Source: Pseudeuparius sepicola
Lineage: Eukaryota; Arthropoda; Insecta; Coleoptera; Anthribidae
Reading direction: 5' to 3'
Assembly (NCBI GenBank): GCA_963920635.1
Contig: OY987302.1
Span: 27,317,278-27,381,277 of the forward strand
DNA: 64,000 nt
In this document: piece by piece, positions 1 through 11,045 of the stretch
How the letters are laid out: each line of letters starts with the position of its first letter
Position numbering within the stretch: position 1 is the stretch's first letter
The notes under the pieces: generated by a model
What the model was told of the DNA's origin: nothing
The model's database searches: none
What the model saw: only the letters and a program-made list of their open reading frames with translations
Made by a program: the position numbers and the translations under genes

Positions 1-1185
1 AAGATATGCCTTTAACAGTAAAAAAACACAGTTGACATTCAAGTGACCTTGAAAACGTCGTCTGCCTACAAGTGAAAACGTACGTCTTACATTGCACCTC
101 AAATGCTTCAACTTTTATGTGATTTTTTGCGATTTTCGTTTTTGAGATATTTATAATAGCTGCATTTATTAAAATGGAACACCCGGTATAGATAATTTTC
201 GACATACCTATACATATAGAGACATAGACATATGAATCCTCCCCTAATGTCAGTTTTGTGCTAACGATTGTATTTTCCTCACGAAAAATACATAACGGCG
301 ACATACGTATAAATAATGCAAAGTCAACTAAAGCAGTTTTTAGTGCCGCCGTGTACCTTTCAAGCTAAAAATCAATGAACCATTGCTAAAAAGAGAGGGG
401 TTAAAATCACAAATCGGAGTCTTTGAGCTACGGGGGTCTCCCGAATATACCTTTTGAAGTTTTATATTATTTTAATATTAAAAATTCGCAATTCATAGTA
501 TATAATAATATGGAAGTAATACAAAAACATAAAAAAGTAATCAGACAGCTTAGTTGATTAAATATTATATCGCCAAAACGTAAAATTGATCATATGAACA
601 TAATATATGTAATTATTAAACTGGACCTGTAACAACAGCGTCAACCGTTCATCGATCGTCTGTTTTTCGCGCCATCTGATAAACAATAGCTACACTTTTG
701 GTATTCCCGCTGCATAATTTAAGGGTATTTTGCCTATGTTTTTTATTTACAACAAGACTGGATAATTACAATGTTTATTACCGGGTTTTCGTTCCGAGCA
801 TATTCCGAAACCTCTGCCCATCTTAACGAAGGTAAAATTCCGGCTCAAGAGACAAAATAGACGAATTTATGCCGGTATAAAGTTTGAAATTCAAAAAAAA
901 TTCTCGCCCATAGCTTTTAAACTAGTGTCATTTGTATCTATGGATATTTTAAAAATACCCGTGTTTTTTGTAATTCTTTGAAATTCGCTACTTTTTCCAG
1001 CTAGTTGGAAATAAAAATACATTGATACAGGCAACCAAACATACAATGGCGAGGCCCCCCTTAAACAAACAACATTTCTATAAAACATATTAGCCTCAAT
1101 CGTAATATTTTGGTCCAAAATATATGCGGTTGCACTATGTCCCATTACTAATGACTCACCCTGTATACATAAAAGCATAAATCTT
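1..1185. other. AT-rich stretch with a MITE relic
   Basis: No gene is visible. Bases about 890-1165, read on the minus strand, match the start of the repeats at 28249 and 9535: they share the words AACCGC, TTTTGG-CCAAAATAT, GATTGAGGC and ATGTTGTTTGTTTAAG. This marks an old, one-armed copy of the same MITE family ending in CCCTGTATA at about 1155-1165. The rest (1-890) is AT-rich and holds only a short end-like word, GGAACACCCGGTATA, near 175, probably another decayed terminus. Confidence 0.55.
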
Positions 1186-1464
1186 TTGAGTAGTAAAATT
1201 TCTTATACTTTGCACAGATATTTATTTTAAAAATCCTGACAGAGCGTTATAGTGGAGGAATAAATCACACAAGATAATTAAACTGATAAACTTGTCGAAT
1301 ACAAACTCTAATAAATGAGAAAAACCACATGTTGGTAACCTTAAAGGTATTTTTAAGTAATATGAGAAAAACCTGCTAAACCCACCATCCGGTTCAAACT
1401 GAAAACGACCGTTTTACAAAGTTTAAATCTAAACAATAACTGAATCAAAATTTTTATAAAAATG

Positions 1465-2218
1465 ATGGGGAACTTGCACAAAAATTAAATTTGAAAAATA
1501 TTACTTTCAAACGTAATTTATTGCCATTAAATGAACCACAGTTCACAAAAAAACTCATTTTTTATTTTTATGTAATAAATATAAGCAATTAAAAACTGCA
1601 TAATTCAAATCATTCTTGCAACGCGCCCTCCTTGGTTGTGACGTCAAGTAGCTCGAGACGCCACCACCATGTATGAACTAATATGGGCGGCACATGTAAA
1701 CAAACTACAGCACCACGCAAGCTTTGTTTAAAAAGAGCAAACGAGAACGTCCTATCCTTGTCTGTCCGTCTTGATATTGTTGATAACGTTTGAAAAGTGT
1801 GTGCTGAATTAAATAGTTATTTACATTGCGAGAAGCGTAAGCGTACTAATTTTTTGTCCTGAGCAGCAAGTCTCACGTTTCTGACAGCAAATGGAATCCC
1901 ACGTACCGAGACCTACATCAGAGCCCTCTGTAAATGGATCGCCGAACTGTTTATTTTAACGTTCGATTTCCATTCTCATCTTCTCTAATTCTGTGTAGCT
2001 GTCATTCCTGTCACTGCCTTCTGATCGATCAAGCTATTTGACGTCACGACCATTCCCGCGCTTCTTGTATCGTTTCAAATGAATAGCTCGCGGTCACAAC
2101 TTTAATTATTTATTGCAAATTAAATATTGCGATTTGCGGGCTAATATTTGGTATGTGCTCTTTCTATAGATAGGCAAATATATTAAAGAACTAAAGAAAA
2201 ATTGTTCAAGTTCCCCAT
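1465..2218. mobile_element. MITE inserted in the left arm
   Basis: The segment begins ATGGGGAACTTGCAC and ends GTTCAAGTTCCCCAT, a 15-bp terminal inverted repeat with one mismatch. It is absent from the matching position in the right arm (near 4400-4412), which gives an independent view of the empty site. It contains no open frame of note. A second internal inverted pair involves TGACGTCA near 1640 and TGACGTCACGAC near 2040. The superfamily is not recognised. Confidence 0.7.
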
Positions 2219-2581
2219 TACCTTGGTCAAGACATAATACAGGTTAAAATTATTTCGAGACGAGGGGGACGCGTGACGTATCAACTGGGTTGTCCAAAGT
2301 CAAAATACTGCCGATATTTCAGCAAATGGCCGCTATTACACCACGTGATAACAAATGGTGCCCTAGCCGCTTAGCGTGAACTCAAAGTACTGAATGGTAA
2401 GCAAAAAGTACAAATGCTCAAATATATTTGACATAATTAGGGAAATCGAGAATGGAGTCGTTATAAATATGAATTCGAGTGAATGAATTATTTATATTGA
2501 GCTTTAGATTTAAAAGATTTAATATTTTAATTAATGATGTTTAGTGGCATATCAGGTAAAGGATATCAGTTGAAAAAATGT

Positions 2582-2652
2582 ACTCCAGCCGGGACTCGAA
2601 CCCGGGACTCCTACTGTGGCCGTAATCACTTACCCAACTAAGCTACCGGAGA
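2582..2652 (-). tRNA. tRNA-like sequence, left arm (relic)
   Basis: The minus strand carries A-box-like TAGCTTAGTTGG and B-box GGTTCGAGTCC with a perfect T-arm (CCGGG/CCCGG). It is the mirror copy of the 3252-3322 sequence, but its anticodon stem is broken (ATTAC against GTAGG). It is therefore a tRNA-derived or SINE-type relic rather than a working tRNA gene. Confidence 0.6.
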
Positions 2653-3251
2653 TACGGGTTCCATCGGCTAGGTGTTATTTATTCCAATTGGTATTAGTAG
2701 CGGTGAGATATAGGAGACTTCGACGTCTTCTACAGCTACTAGAAGGGGTAGGGGTTAGAGGCTGTAGGGTAACCATCCATTAATGTTGGTTATGTGAACT
2801 TCCTATTTGTTCTTCTACTCACAATATTCGATATATAGAGATTTAGTGCAAGTATCGAACGTGGAAATTCTAACCTACATTGTCAAGCCAAGAAATTGAA
2901 ACGGTAATATTTTTAGTACCTGTAATTATAAATAATAAATTATGTCTAGTGACATATCAAATATCCTTCTTTATTTATTACAGTTGCAAAAATCCATCTT
3001 GCTTTGTTAATATTCTTGGCTTGACATTGTAGGTTAGAATTTCCACTTTCGATACTTGCATTAGTCGCTATATGTCGAATTTTGTGAGTAGAAGAACAAA
3101 CAGGAAGTTCACCCAACCAACAATAGTGAATGATTACCCTCCACCTTCAAACCCCTTCTAGTAGCTGTAGAAGACGCCGAAGTCTCCTACATCTCACTGC
3201 TACTAACTAATATCAATTGGAACAAATAACACCTAGCCGATGGAACCCGAT

Positions 3252-3322
3252 GCTCCGGTAGCTTAGTTGGTTAAGTGCCTACGGCCACAGTAGGAGTCCC
3301 GGATTCGAGTCCCGGCTGGAGT
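3252..3322 (+). tRNA. tRNA-like sequence, right arm
   Basis: A 71-nt cloverleaf can be drawn: acceptor GCTCCGG/CTGGAGT with two G-T pairs, D-stem GCTT/AAGT, anticodon stem CCTAC/GTAGG, T-stem CCGGA/CCCGG with one mismatch and loop TTCGAGT. A run of T follows at 3325, as expected of a pol III terminator. The loop GGCCACA would give anticodon CCA, but the base before it is G instead of the near-universal U. I therefore call it tRNA-like, perhaps the promoter of a SINE, not a confident tRNA-Trp. About 250 bp upstream of it is conserved in the mirror copy. Confidence 0.6.
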
Positions 3323-3363
3323 GATTTTTTTTTAATTGAAATTACAGGTACCTACTAAAAATA

Positions 3364-4008
3364 TAATAGGAAAGAGCCGGAGCTTAGCAAGTCCTGGTGT
3401 CCCCGTTTTATTATTAAAAAATTTAAATAAAAAAAATTAAAACTTAGCTTACCCTACATCCTTAGCAGAGAGTAGGTATATTTATATTCCTTTCATTGAC
3501 GAAAATCTGTCACAAGAAGTTGCCCAGTGCCAAGTTTCTTTTAAGACACGTAATAGGCTGGGACAGTTGTTTTTTGTTAATAATAAGGATAAAGTGGAAG
3601 ACTTGAACAAGAGTGGTGTTTATAAGCTTAATTGTGATTCATGTTCAGCCTCATATACTCGTATAGGCAGCACTTGTCGCCTGTTGAAGACCCGTATTCA
3701 TGAACATCTCACAAGAGACAACTCGGTTTTTGGAGATCACTTGAAACATTCGAACCATAATTTTAGTCCTCATAAAAATTCTAAAATAATCATACAACCT
3801 TTTACCAAAAATTATAATAAATTGAATTTTTAGAGGATTTAGAAATTAAAAAGAACTACAAATTAATATAAACTGCCTTAATGTCCAAGTTAACTTAAAT
3901 AGATGTTTCAACCCTTTACACCGTAGATTGTTGGACTAATTCTCAATGGTGAAAAACATTCGGCGATACCAGGAGTTGCTAACCTGCAGCTCCGGCTCTT
4001 TCCTATTA
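3364..4008 (+). mobile_element. Truncated Penelope-like element with 21-bp inverted ends
   Basis: The insertion is bounded by TAATAGGAAAGAGCCGGAGC at the left and its exact reverse complement at the right (21 bp, perfect). It carries the C-terminal coding part of a Penelope-like retroelement. Perfect terminal inverted repeats are unusual for this class and suggest either inverted terminal sequences of the retroelement or transfer by a TIR element. It lies in the right arm of the 1186-4718 palindrome and is absent from the left arm, so it arrived later. Confidence 0.65.
3477..3833 (+). pseudogene. Penelope-like element fragment, GIY-YIG endonuclease domain
   Basis: The frame stays open from about 3477 to the stop at 3833 without an ATG at the fragment start. 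It shows the linker typical of Penelope C-termini (VSFKTRNRLGQLFFVNNKDK), then GVYKLNCDSCSASYTRIG at about residues 48-65 of the fragment, then RIHEH. In Penelope-like elements this GIY-YIG nuclease follows the reverse transcriptase and nicks the target. Here the YIG position reads Y-T-R-IG, so the nuclease core is altered, and the reverse transcriptase is missing. The sequence is clearly different from the copies at 43-50 kb, so it is another lineage. Confidence 0.75.
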
Positions 4009-4770
4009 CTTTATTATTTCTTTTCAGCTTTGACTTGAAGCACGAAGTCGACAGTCTCCATTTTAATAAATTAAAAGGGAAAAAAATATGAAAATTAAAA
4101 CATTATTAAATTTAAACAAAATATTAAATCAAAAACTCAATATAGATGATTCATTCACTCAAATTCGTATTTATAACGACTCCATTCTCGATTTCCTCAG
4201 TTCTGTCAAATATATTTGAACGTTTGTACTTTTTGCTCACCATTCAGTACTTTGAGTTCACGCTAAGCGGCTCGGGCACCAGTTGTTATCACGTGGTGTA
4301 ATAGCGGCCATTTGCTGAAATATCGACAATAGTATTTTGATATTTTGACAACCCGGTTGCTCTCCCTCGTCTCGAAATTATTTTAACCTGTATCATGTCT
4401 TGGCAAACGCAATTTTTATAAAAATTTTCATTCAGTTATTGTTTAGATTTAAACTTTGTAAAACGGTTAGGTTTTCAATTTGAACCGGATGGTGGGTTCA
4501 GCAGTTCGACTCATGGAGTTTGCCGCGGTTTTTCTCATAATATCTAAAAATACCTTTAAAGTTACCAACATGTGGTTTTTTGCATTTATTAGACAAGTAA
4601 GTTTATCAGTTTAATCTTGTGATTTATGCCTCAACTATACTTATTATAAAGCGCTCTGCAGGATTTTTAAAATAAATATCTGTGCAAAGTTATAAGAACT
4701 TGTACTACTCAACTTGATATCTGCACATGCAGCTTTGACTTTCATAAATCTTGTGGTTAGAATTTTTTTT

Positions 4771-6359
4771 GTGTTTTCATTTACCCCACATACAAAGGGC
4801 AAATGAAAATCATTTGTGGTAAATGAGAACACGCTGCTTTATCGCACTAAATGTAGGTAATACTTACCATGGGGCATGGGGCTAATAGAAGCATAACTAT
4901 TATATGCTCATAATATCATTATATTTCGTTTTCAATGTTATTTTAAAGATTATAGATTTAGGGTAGATGATAAACTTTTTTGCTATAAGACTTGTTTATT
5001 TTTGAAAAACACAAATAGAAAATAAAATATTATTCTTATAAAAAAATAACAATAACCTTGGACAGTAGGTAACTTCACTAACAACGACTCTAAGCCTCTA
5101 ACAACAGTAAACTGAGAGATTGGTAAAAATATCGAGTAATTTTTTTATAGTTTTATAATAGCTAAGATTTGGTCAGGAATAATCACTTGTGTATCTTCCT
5201 CCAAAGGAAATAAGTAGGCTCCTTACTTTACTTTATATGAATTAAGCGATATGTTCATCTCCAAATCAACCATTTTCCCAATAAGGTATTTCACGGTTGT
5301 TTTTTTTTTTAGTATCGGCATTGTAAATACTTCACGATTATAAAGTCTCCAACTTTGACGTTCACTTTTTCTCGGAGCTCTGCAAGTGTCATGTTCATTT
5401 CTGTATCGTATAATAAACTCTCAAGATTATAATCTTCGTCAATTTTATTGTGTTTTATGTTTGTAAGTAATGCGTCTAACTTTTCTTCTCCAAAACCTAT
5501 AAATTTGAACCTTCATCTGAATTGACGAAACTGGAGCCTTTTCACTCAACAGAATACACACTTGTACTGTCTAAGGGCTGAATTTTGCCAGTCAGTTGGT
5601 TGGGAAATTGTATTATTTGTACATTAGACTCTATGGCAAGTTGTATTATGCGTAAGCAGTTGCAACCGGTAATTCTGCGTTTTACAGACATTACGCGATG
5701 TGTTTCCTTCGATGCCTATGGAGCGGACATTTGACCGATCTGAAGAATTGAACAGCATTGAAGACGAATGATGGTAGGATATTGTAAGTTCGAACTACTT
5801 CCTCTAGCTTGCCATACAAGTCATAATCTACTTCTGGGTTTCTTGCTATAATTCTTGATTTTGAAGATGTTCGGTTTTTTAAGCTCAATTTAGGGTGGCG
5901 TAACATGAATCCAATAGACCTGTCGTGTGCAGGTTTTCCGTCTCTAAAGTTCGTTTTAATTTTATTTTGAAGCACGTTGCTTTGCACTAATTAAAGCAAC
6001 TCTTATTTTCCACCTCAGGTGCTAGAATTGGACTTCTCCCACCACCTAATTTTCCTTCTGGAATTTTGCGACCTTTTATTCTATTAAAAATATTAAAAAC
6101 GGGTACTCCGTATACAGCAGAAGCTTGTCGATATGTGAACTTCTTGGCTAAAACATTATTTACGCTTTTTTCAACTGATCACGGCTGAATATGGACGATG
6201 TTTTTTTCTTTATATACGTTCGTGGCATCTAAAAGTAGACATAATAACTCACGTTCACTCTAAACTCTTACGGGTAACAAGAAACACGTTTACAATTGCA
6301 CCCAATATATGTTTTTCCTTTTGCCCCATTTCATTCATTTTTGGGGTAAATGAAAACGC
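4771..6359 (-). mobile_element. Degenerate pogo/Tigger-like DNA transposon
   Basis: Ends are GTGTTTTCATTTACCCCA at 4771-4788 and, inverted, GCGTTTTCATTTACCCCA at 6342-6359, so 17 of 18 bases match. An extra inverted copy of the same word (GGTAAATGAGAACAC) lies just inside the left end near 4818. Between the ends are pieces of a minus-strand pogo-type transposase. No clear TA duplication is visible, consistent with age. Confidence 0.75.
5540..6205 (-). pseudogene. pogo-type (HTH_psq + DDE_1) transposase relic
   Basis: Reading leftwards from 6205, one frame gives a psq-type helix-turn-helix with YRQASAVYGVPVFNIFNRIKG followed by a Gly-rich linker ending in LAPEVE. The next piece (5987-5691) contains GKPAHDRSIGFMLRHPKLSL and then the IPPS-like segment NILPSFVFNA. 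After a stop, another frame has NVQIIQFPNQLTGKIQPLD, which matches the segment of DDE_1 transposases that precedes the last catalytic acidic residue. The stretch between the last two pieces, which should carry the second Asp, is deleted. The enzyme cannot be active. Confidence 0.75.
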
Positions 6360-6941
6360 TTTGTAGTTTCTACTGGATCAACATTATTGACCTATAAACT
6401 CAAAAACAGCATGTAGACAAGAACATTTTTTTCTTCAACGATGTACATATTTAGACAAAGAATATAAATATTTATAAACGAAAAAAAATTCTTTTTTTGG
6501 TTCAGTAGAAACGACTGTTAAATTATATCGTATTACATAATTTAATCAACTTTGCCTTTGCTTTAAACGCTCATTCCTATCAGACACTTGTGGTTCCACG
6601 ACCATTTCTGCCACTACAACTAAACAGGCGCACTTGGATAAAAAGCGCGGTTTTCAGATAGCCTGATTGTCCTAAATTTGAAATCATCATAATCGCTAGC
6701 ATACATAGAGAAAAATCAATTAATACAACAGTTTTGCTAAGAATTCACTTATGACAGTTACTAAAAATTTTGTTATTGGTGTACAAGGAGTTGCAACTCT
6801 AATAATTTAGTTTTCTAAATTAATGAACACAGTTTTACTACCGCGCAGCTTATAATAGGTATTATTTTAAATTTCTACCTTTATGATCCTATTTTACAAG
6901 ATCTCATTTCTAATAATATTTTTTAGAAAGAAAAAAAATCA

Positions 6942-8495
6942 GTGTAAATCCTCTTCGTGTAAGTGGTGAAAGAAATTTGGTGAAAAATTGACACGAAAAT
7001 TGGTGGATTCCAAATATCTTATCCAAACCTCATTTGGTGAAATTCAAACTAAAACAAATTCGTTAATTTTAACACTTAGGGGTGTATTTTTTTTATATTT
7101 TTAACACTTCTTCGTGTTTGTTCACACCACGCGGTGTTCTTTAACACCATTCGGTGTCCCTTAACACTAACCGGTGTAAAATTGGACGTATTAACACAAG
7201 TTCGTGTTAAATAGAGGAGAGGGGGAACTCGTTTCACCAGTTATGGGTGTAAAATCTTAGGTAATCGAAGCCATCGCATCAGTTGTTTGTCGAACGTGTT
7301 GCGCGACGGAGCTTATCAGTTTGTGTGACGTGTGACCCGACCGCGTGGCTCGTATAATAGGTATAAAAGTGATTCTAGAGGCCGATAGTGCAAAAATGGT
7401 GTTGTTATGTGAAGTAAAATTTCAAAGTGAAGTCAGATGGATTAAAACGACAGGCGAATATGCAGATGCGACGACGAAAGGTACTGTGCGATAGACGAGG
7501 TGATAGCCCCTATAACCTGTACTCATCGACTGTGTTAATATGAGTTTGTTCTCACCGGAATAAGGAACCAGTCGTGAATATAATTGAAGGATTTTAAGTT
7601 ATCTGTCTGTTCTGATTGTTTTGATGCCTGCTGATTGGCTCCGACTTAGTTGGGACCTGCTTATGCTTGTGAGAACAGGCCTATCTAACTAAATCGCTGT
7701 GCCGCAACGTTTGATGTTCCTTTTTGTCTCACACAGACAATTCTGTAAGACGACAGTTATTTAAGTACATTGTGTGAGAATTTGTACGAAATATAGTTTG
7801 GTCGCATCCTATAAAATAAATCAATTCTTGTGTTTGTGGTTAGGTATATACACTTTTCTTACGAATATTATAATATATATAACTTTTTTATATTAACCAA
7901 ATATTTTTGACTGTGAGAATGAATATTTATTTAAAGCTTTAAGAAAGAAAATGTTGATATTTTTATATACCTATTTGTAAGGCATCAATAATGTATTTTG
8001 GAAATAATATAAATAAATAATAACTGAAATAAAGTCTTTCCTTTACTTATTGCTGTTTATTATTTCCTACAAATATAATTTAAATTGAAGACCAAGCACA
8101 TAGAATATGCCTGGTGTATATACAGCTTCTTTATCTTTTAGTTTTATTTTATTTTTACAAATAATACATTTCCTTAATTTGAACTTATCAATGACATTTG
8201 AAATTTCTTTAAAATAAAGTATATATGTAAAATTATAAGAGAGAAAGAAGAAGAAAATGGGAATACCAAATAAATTAAATTACACCATTTTGACCAAATT
8301 GCGTGTTAAAGTTACACAACACGGTGTTAATCTTACACAACGCCGTGTTAAATATTCACACCAGCATAGTTCTTATTTTCACCAGAACATTTGGTGAAAT
8401 TTACCAAAAAAGAAGGTGTAAAATTAACCAGATATGGTGTGGACTTATATAGACCACTTTTCGTGTCAAATTTAACACCAGATTTTTTACTGTGT
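6942..8495. mobile_element. Hairpin-dense non-autonomous element (GGTGT/ACACC array)
   Basis: Both ends, read inward, start with an A-rich run and continue with a degenerate shared block: AATCAGTGTAAAT at the left and AATCTGGTGTTAAAT at the right, then a GTGGT word. Both subterminal regions (6942-7255 and 8283-8495) are packed with short inverted words such as AACACCATTCGGTGT, AACACTAACCGGTGT and TTAACACAAGTTCGTGTTAA. Arrays of short direct and inverted subterminal motifs are known for CACTA and some other DNA transposons, where they bind transposase; assignment here is tentative. The middle (7260-8280) is not hairpin-rich and holds several AATAAA words. Confidence 0.6.
7396..7479 (+). other. 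Exon-like open stretch inside the hairpin element
   Basis: An ATG at 7396 opens a frame beginning MVLLCEVKFQSEVRWIKTTG that reaches a possible splice donor, AAAG/GTACTG, at about 7480. The 250 bp around it are clearly richer in G and C than the rest of the element. It could be the first exon of the transposase of an autonomous parent, or a captured host exon. I do not recognise the peptide, and no downstream exon is visible. Confidence 0.25.
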
Positions 8496-9534
8496 GGGCA
8501 TAAGCACTCCAAGTTAATAAAAACAAAAACTAGTAACCGCATACGCGTGTTTCATGCTATTTGGCAATCATCAGTACGGTGTAACATTAACAAATCACAA
8601 GGATAGGCATGATTTGGGAAGCAACAAATGGAGTCCAGGCAGGAGCCAACAGCACATTTGCAGCTTCAGTCAGCACAACCTGGATTTGGGGCTTGTACTA
8701 ACATCGCCACGGAGGCTGCTAAAGCGACATGCGTGGAAATCTCCATAACCTAAGATACAATGTCAACAAAGATGTAATATTTTGAGTGTAAATGTATTTA
8801 TAAAGAAAAAGTGATAATAAGCACTCAAAGTTGATAACAGGGACCCTTTAAAATAAGGGGACCCAGCATGTCACAGTCTATCGCATAGGAAGAGTGAAGC
8901 CTTGGGGGGAAGTTTGTATTTTATATACTCCAAGGAGACCACAAGGGGGCTTGTACTAGGTTATGTTATATGTCAGTGTCCAACTGCCATCAGGTTTTAT
9001 GTGACCTGCCAGTGCCATAGATTCTAAAGGGGGCAAAATATTTCCAATCATAATTCACATCCAACTTTCGAATTTTACAGAATAAAAATAACTTGGAATA
9101 TTTACTTATATCTGTCTCGTTATAAAATAATGAATTTAGTTATAAACGTGATCTAAAAATCTTAGGAAGTTAAGTACCTACCCTTATTACAGTTCTTATA
9201 ACAAGAAATGTTTGTAAAAAATAATAGCGTATAAAAGTTCCCATTGAATTGATGTCTGTTTAATACAATTTTGAATTTGATATATACATGTATAATATTT
9301 CATTATGAGCTTCTAAAAGTATAAAAAGTCAAATTCAATTTAAAAAATATGTATATTGAACACTCATACAAACAAATAAAGCTGAGGTTGAACATATTAT
9401 ATGACTAATCTAATAAATACAATTTTTACATTTTTATTTATAAAACTATCCTTAATTTCCTGTCTTTACGCACATGCGTGTTATCAGCTGTTTATCAAAT
9501 TATACAAATTGATTAATTGAGAATGGGAAATCCC

Positions 9535-9850
9535 GAAACCGATGATAGGGGGGACCAAAATATATATTGAGGCCGACATGCCTTATAAAAATATTGTTTG
9601 TTTTAGAGATACAGGGCGTTGAAGTTCTTTTTTTGAAATTGAGGTCTACATCTCCCAAAATAATGAAGCTGTTGAACTGAACTGCTGTGTTTTGGGGATG
9701 GAGATATGGAGAATAAGCTGAAAGTGTCAATTTCGCCGTATCTCACAGAAGGCGCCACCTGCGGTGTTTTTGGATCGTGCTTTTACTCGTAACTTTTTGG
9801 TCTTGCAGGTAGGTCGTTCATTTTAGTGCATCTTTTTATTCTGCAACGAA
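9535..9850 (+). repeat. MITE fragment shared with 28249, 41292 and 890-1165
   Basis: This stretch has the order of words CCAAAATATATATTGAGGC, TTGTTTGTTTTAGAGATAC, GGGGATGGAGA, GTGGCGCCTTCTG (inverted) and TTTTAGTGCATCTTTTTATT. It aligns with one arm of the fold-back at 41292-42439 and with the solo copy at 28249. It seems to have been carried inside the hAT element or to have inserted in it. It does not code for a recognisable protein. Confidence 0.65.
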
Positions 9851-9995
9851 AAGGCAAAAGAAAAAAATCTATGAACAATGGGGATGGAACGGATGTACTT
9901 ATATTTGGTTATGTGGATATATTTATTGTCTGAAATATGAAATTACCTTTTCCTACTAGGTTCAACAGTGTCGGCTTCAGACTCAGGTGTGCATT

Positions 9996-10234
9996 CAGAG
10001 GTAATCGAAAGCAAGTTCTTTTGTCCCAATGGTGACTTAACTTTGAAAGTAGTAGTGTTTATAAATGTGTCGTTCAATTTATTTTCTTAATTCTGGAAAT
10101 GATTTACCTTCTTCTTGTGGACTCAGCAACATATGCATTCGAATCATTTTGAGTTTCCCAATTTCCAGAAACTCAGAGGTAATCGAAAGCAAGTTCTTTT
10201 GTCCCAATGGTGACTTAACTCTGAAAGTAGTAGT
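9996..10234 (+). repeat. Internal 61-bp direct repeat of the hAT element
   Basis: The 61 bases starting CAGAGGTAATCGAAAGCAAG at 9996-10056 recur at 10174-10234 with a single difference. The copies are 178 bp apart and both end in GTAGTAGT. They are likely a recent internal duplication within the element. Confidence 0.85.
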
Positions 10235-11045
10235 ATAGTATGGTATTTCATAAATTTTAAATTATTAAGCAGGTAGCTTCAGTCAGGTCTTCACTTTATT
10301 ACCTAAAGCATTCTACAAAGTTTTTGAAAGACTTTATCATACGAATTTATTTTAAGTTTGTCAGGTACCCTTGGGAGACAAATAAAATTACAAAAAAATT
10401 ATAAGGACTAATGAACACCGATAAATTACATTATTAGAACTATTAGACATAATCTTGTTAGTCCATCCCGAAATCTGTGAAAGTTCTTTGGGTAGATGCA
10501 TTTCAACAAGGGAAGAAAGTTCAATTATACATATTACAAATGGATTGAGGAACCTGGTAACATGGTGCATTAGCGACAAATTGTAAATAAGTATGAACTT
10601 TATTTTACGGCCTGATTAAACGTACCTACTTTCCTGACTACAAACACGCCACTGAAAATTGTTGTAACCTGTACTCTAGAACTACATCGGTTCTTACCTG
10701 TGGAAAGTTAAGTGGGGGTGCTTATAATTAAGCTTTTTGCAAAATCTGCACTGATTTACCATATTTCTACTTAAATTCGCTGGAAATCAATGTAAATTAT
10801 AATATAATTTTTGATTTATTTGGCATTTGTCATATTCCGTGTTTGTAGACACCACATTGTCAAGTCTAATTCATGGAAACCATTATTAATTTTTCTAACA
10901 ATGAAAGTACCTGTTATATTCTTAGATTCTCTAATAAAATGGCATAGTTGGCACCACTGAGACCATTAGAATGGGGAAAGAAACGGCCTCACTTTGGAAA
11001 GTATAATGCTGGGTCCCCTTATTTTAAAGGGTCCCTGGTTGATAA

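Larger units (their letters stand above)
1186..4718. repeat. Decayed 3.5 kb inverted repeat with tRNA-like sequences in each arm
   Basis: Bases 1186-2905 reappear in reverse complement at about 2995-4718, with the centre near 2950. Matching blocks include 1186-1460 with 4410-4718, 2235-2490 with 4140-4385, and 2655-2905 with 3000-3250. Substitutions and small indels are scattered through both arms, so the palindrome is old. Each arm was later hit by a different insertion: 1465-2218 in the left arm and 3364-4008 in the right, which is why the arms look unequal. The outer ends show no clear transposon terminus. It may be a fold-back element or an inverted duplication of a locus carrying a tRNA-like gene. 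Confidence 0.8.
8838..11037. mobile_element. Non-autonomous hAT element, 2.2 kb, with TSD
   Basis: Both ends carry the same perfect 32-bp terminal inverted repeat starting CAGGGACCCTTTAAAATAAG. The element is flanked by an 8-bp direct repeat GTTGATAA (8830-8837 and 11038-11045). A CAGGG start with an 8-bp duplication is the signature of the hAT superfamily. No hAT transposase reading frame or BED/dimerisation motif is visible inside, so it must rely on an enzyme supplied elsewhere. Perfect ends indicate fairly recent insertion compared with its neighbours. A fragment of another MITE (9535-9850) and an internal 61-bp duplication lie inside. Confidence 0.88.

Noticed and set aside
3252..3322. 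Functional tRNA-Trp
   Set aside because: Anticodon CCA would fit, but the base before the anticodon is G and the sequence does not resemble animal tRNA-Trp.
6942..8495. CRISPR-like array from repeated ACACC/GGTGT words
   Set aside because: Spacing is irregular, words alternate in orientation, spacers are only 3-6 bases, and the context is a eukaryotic transposon.
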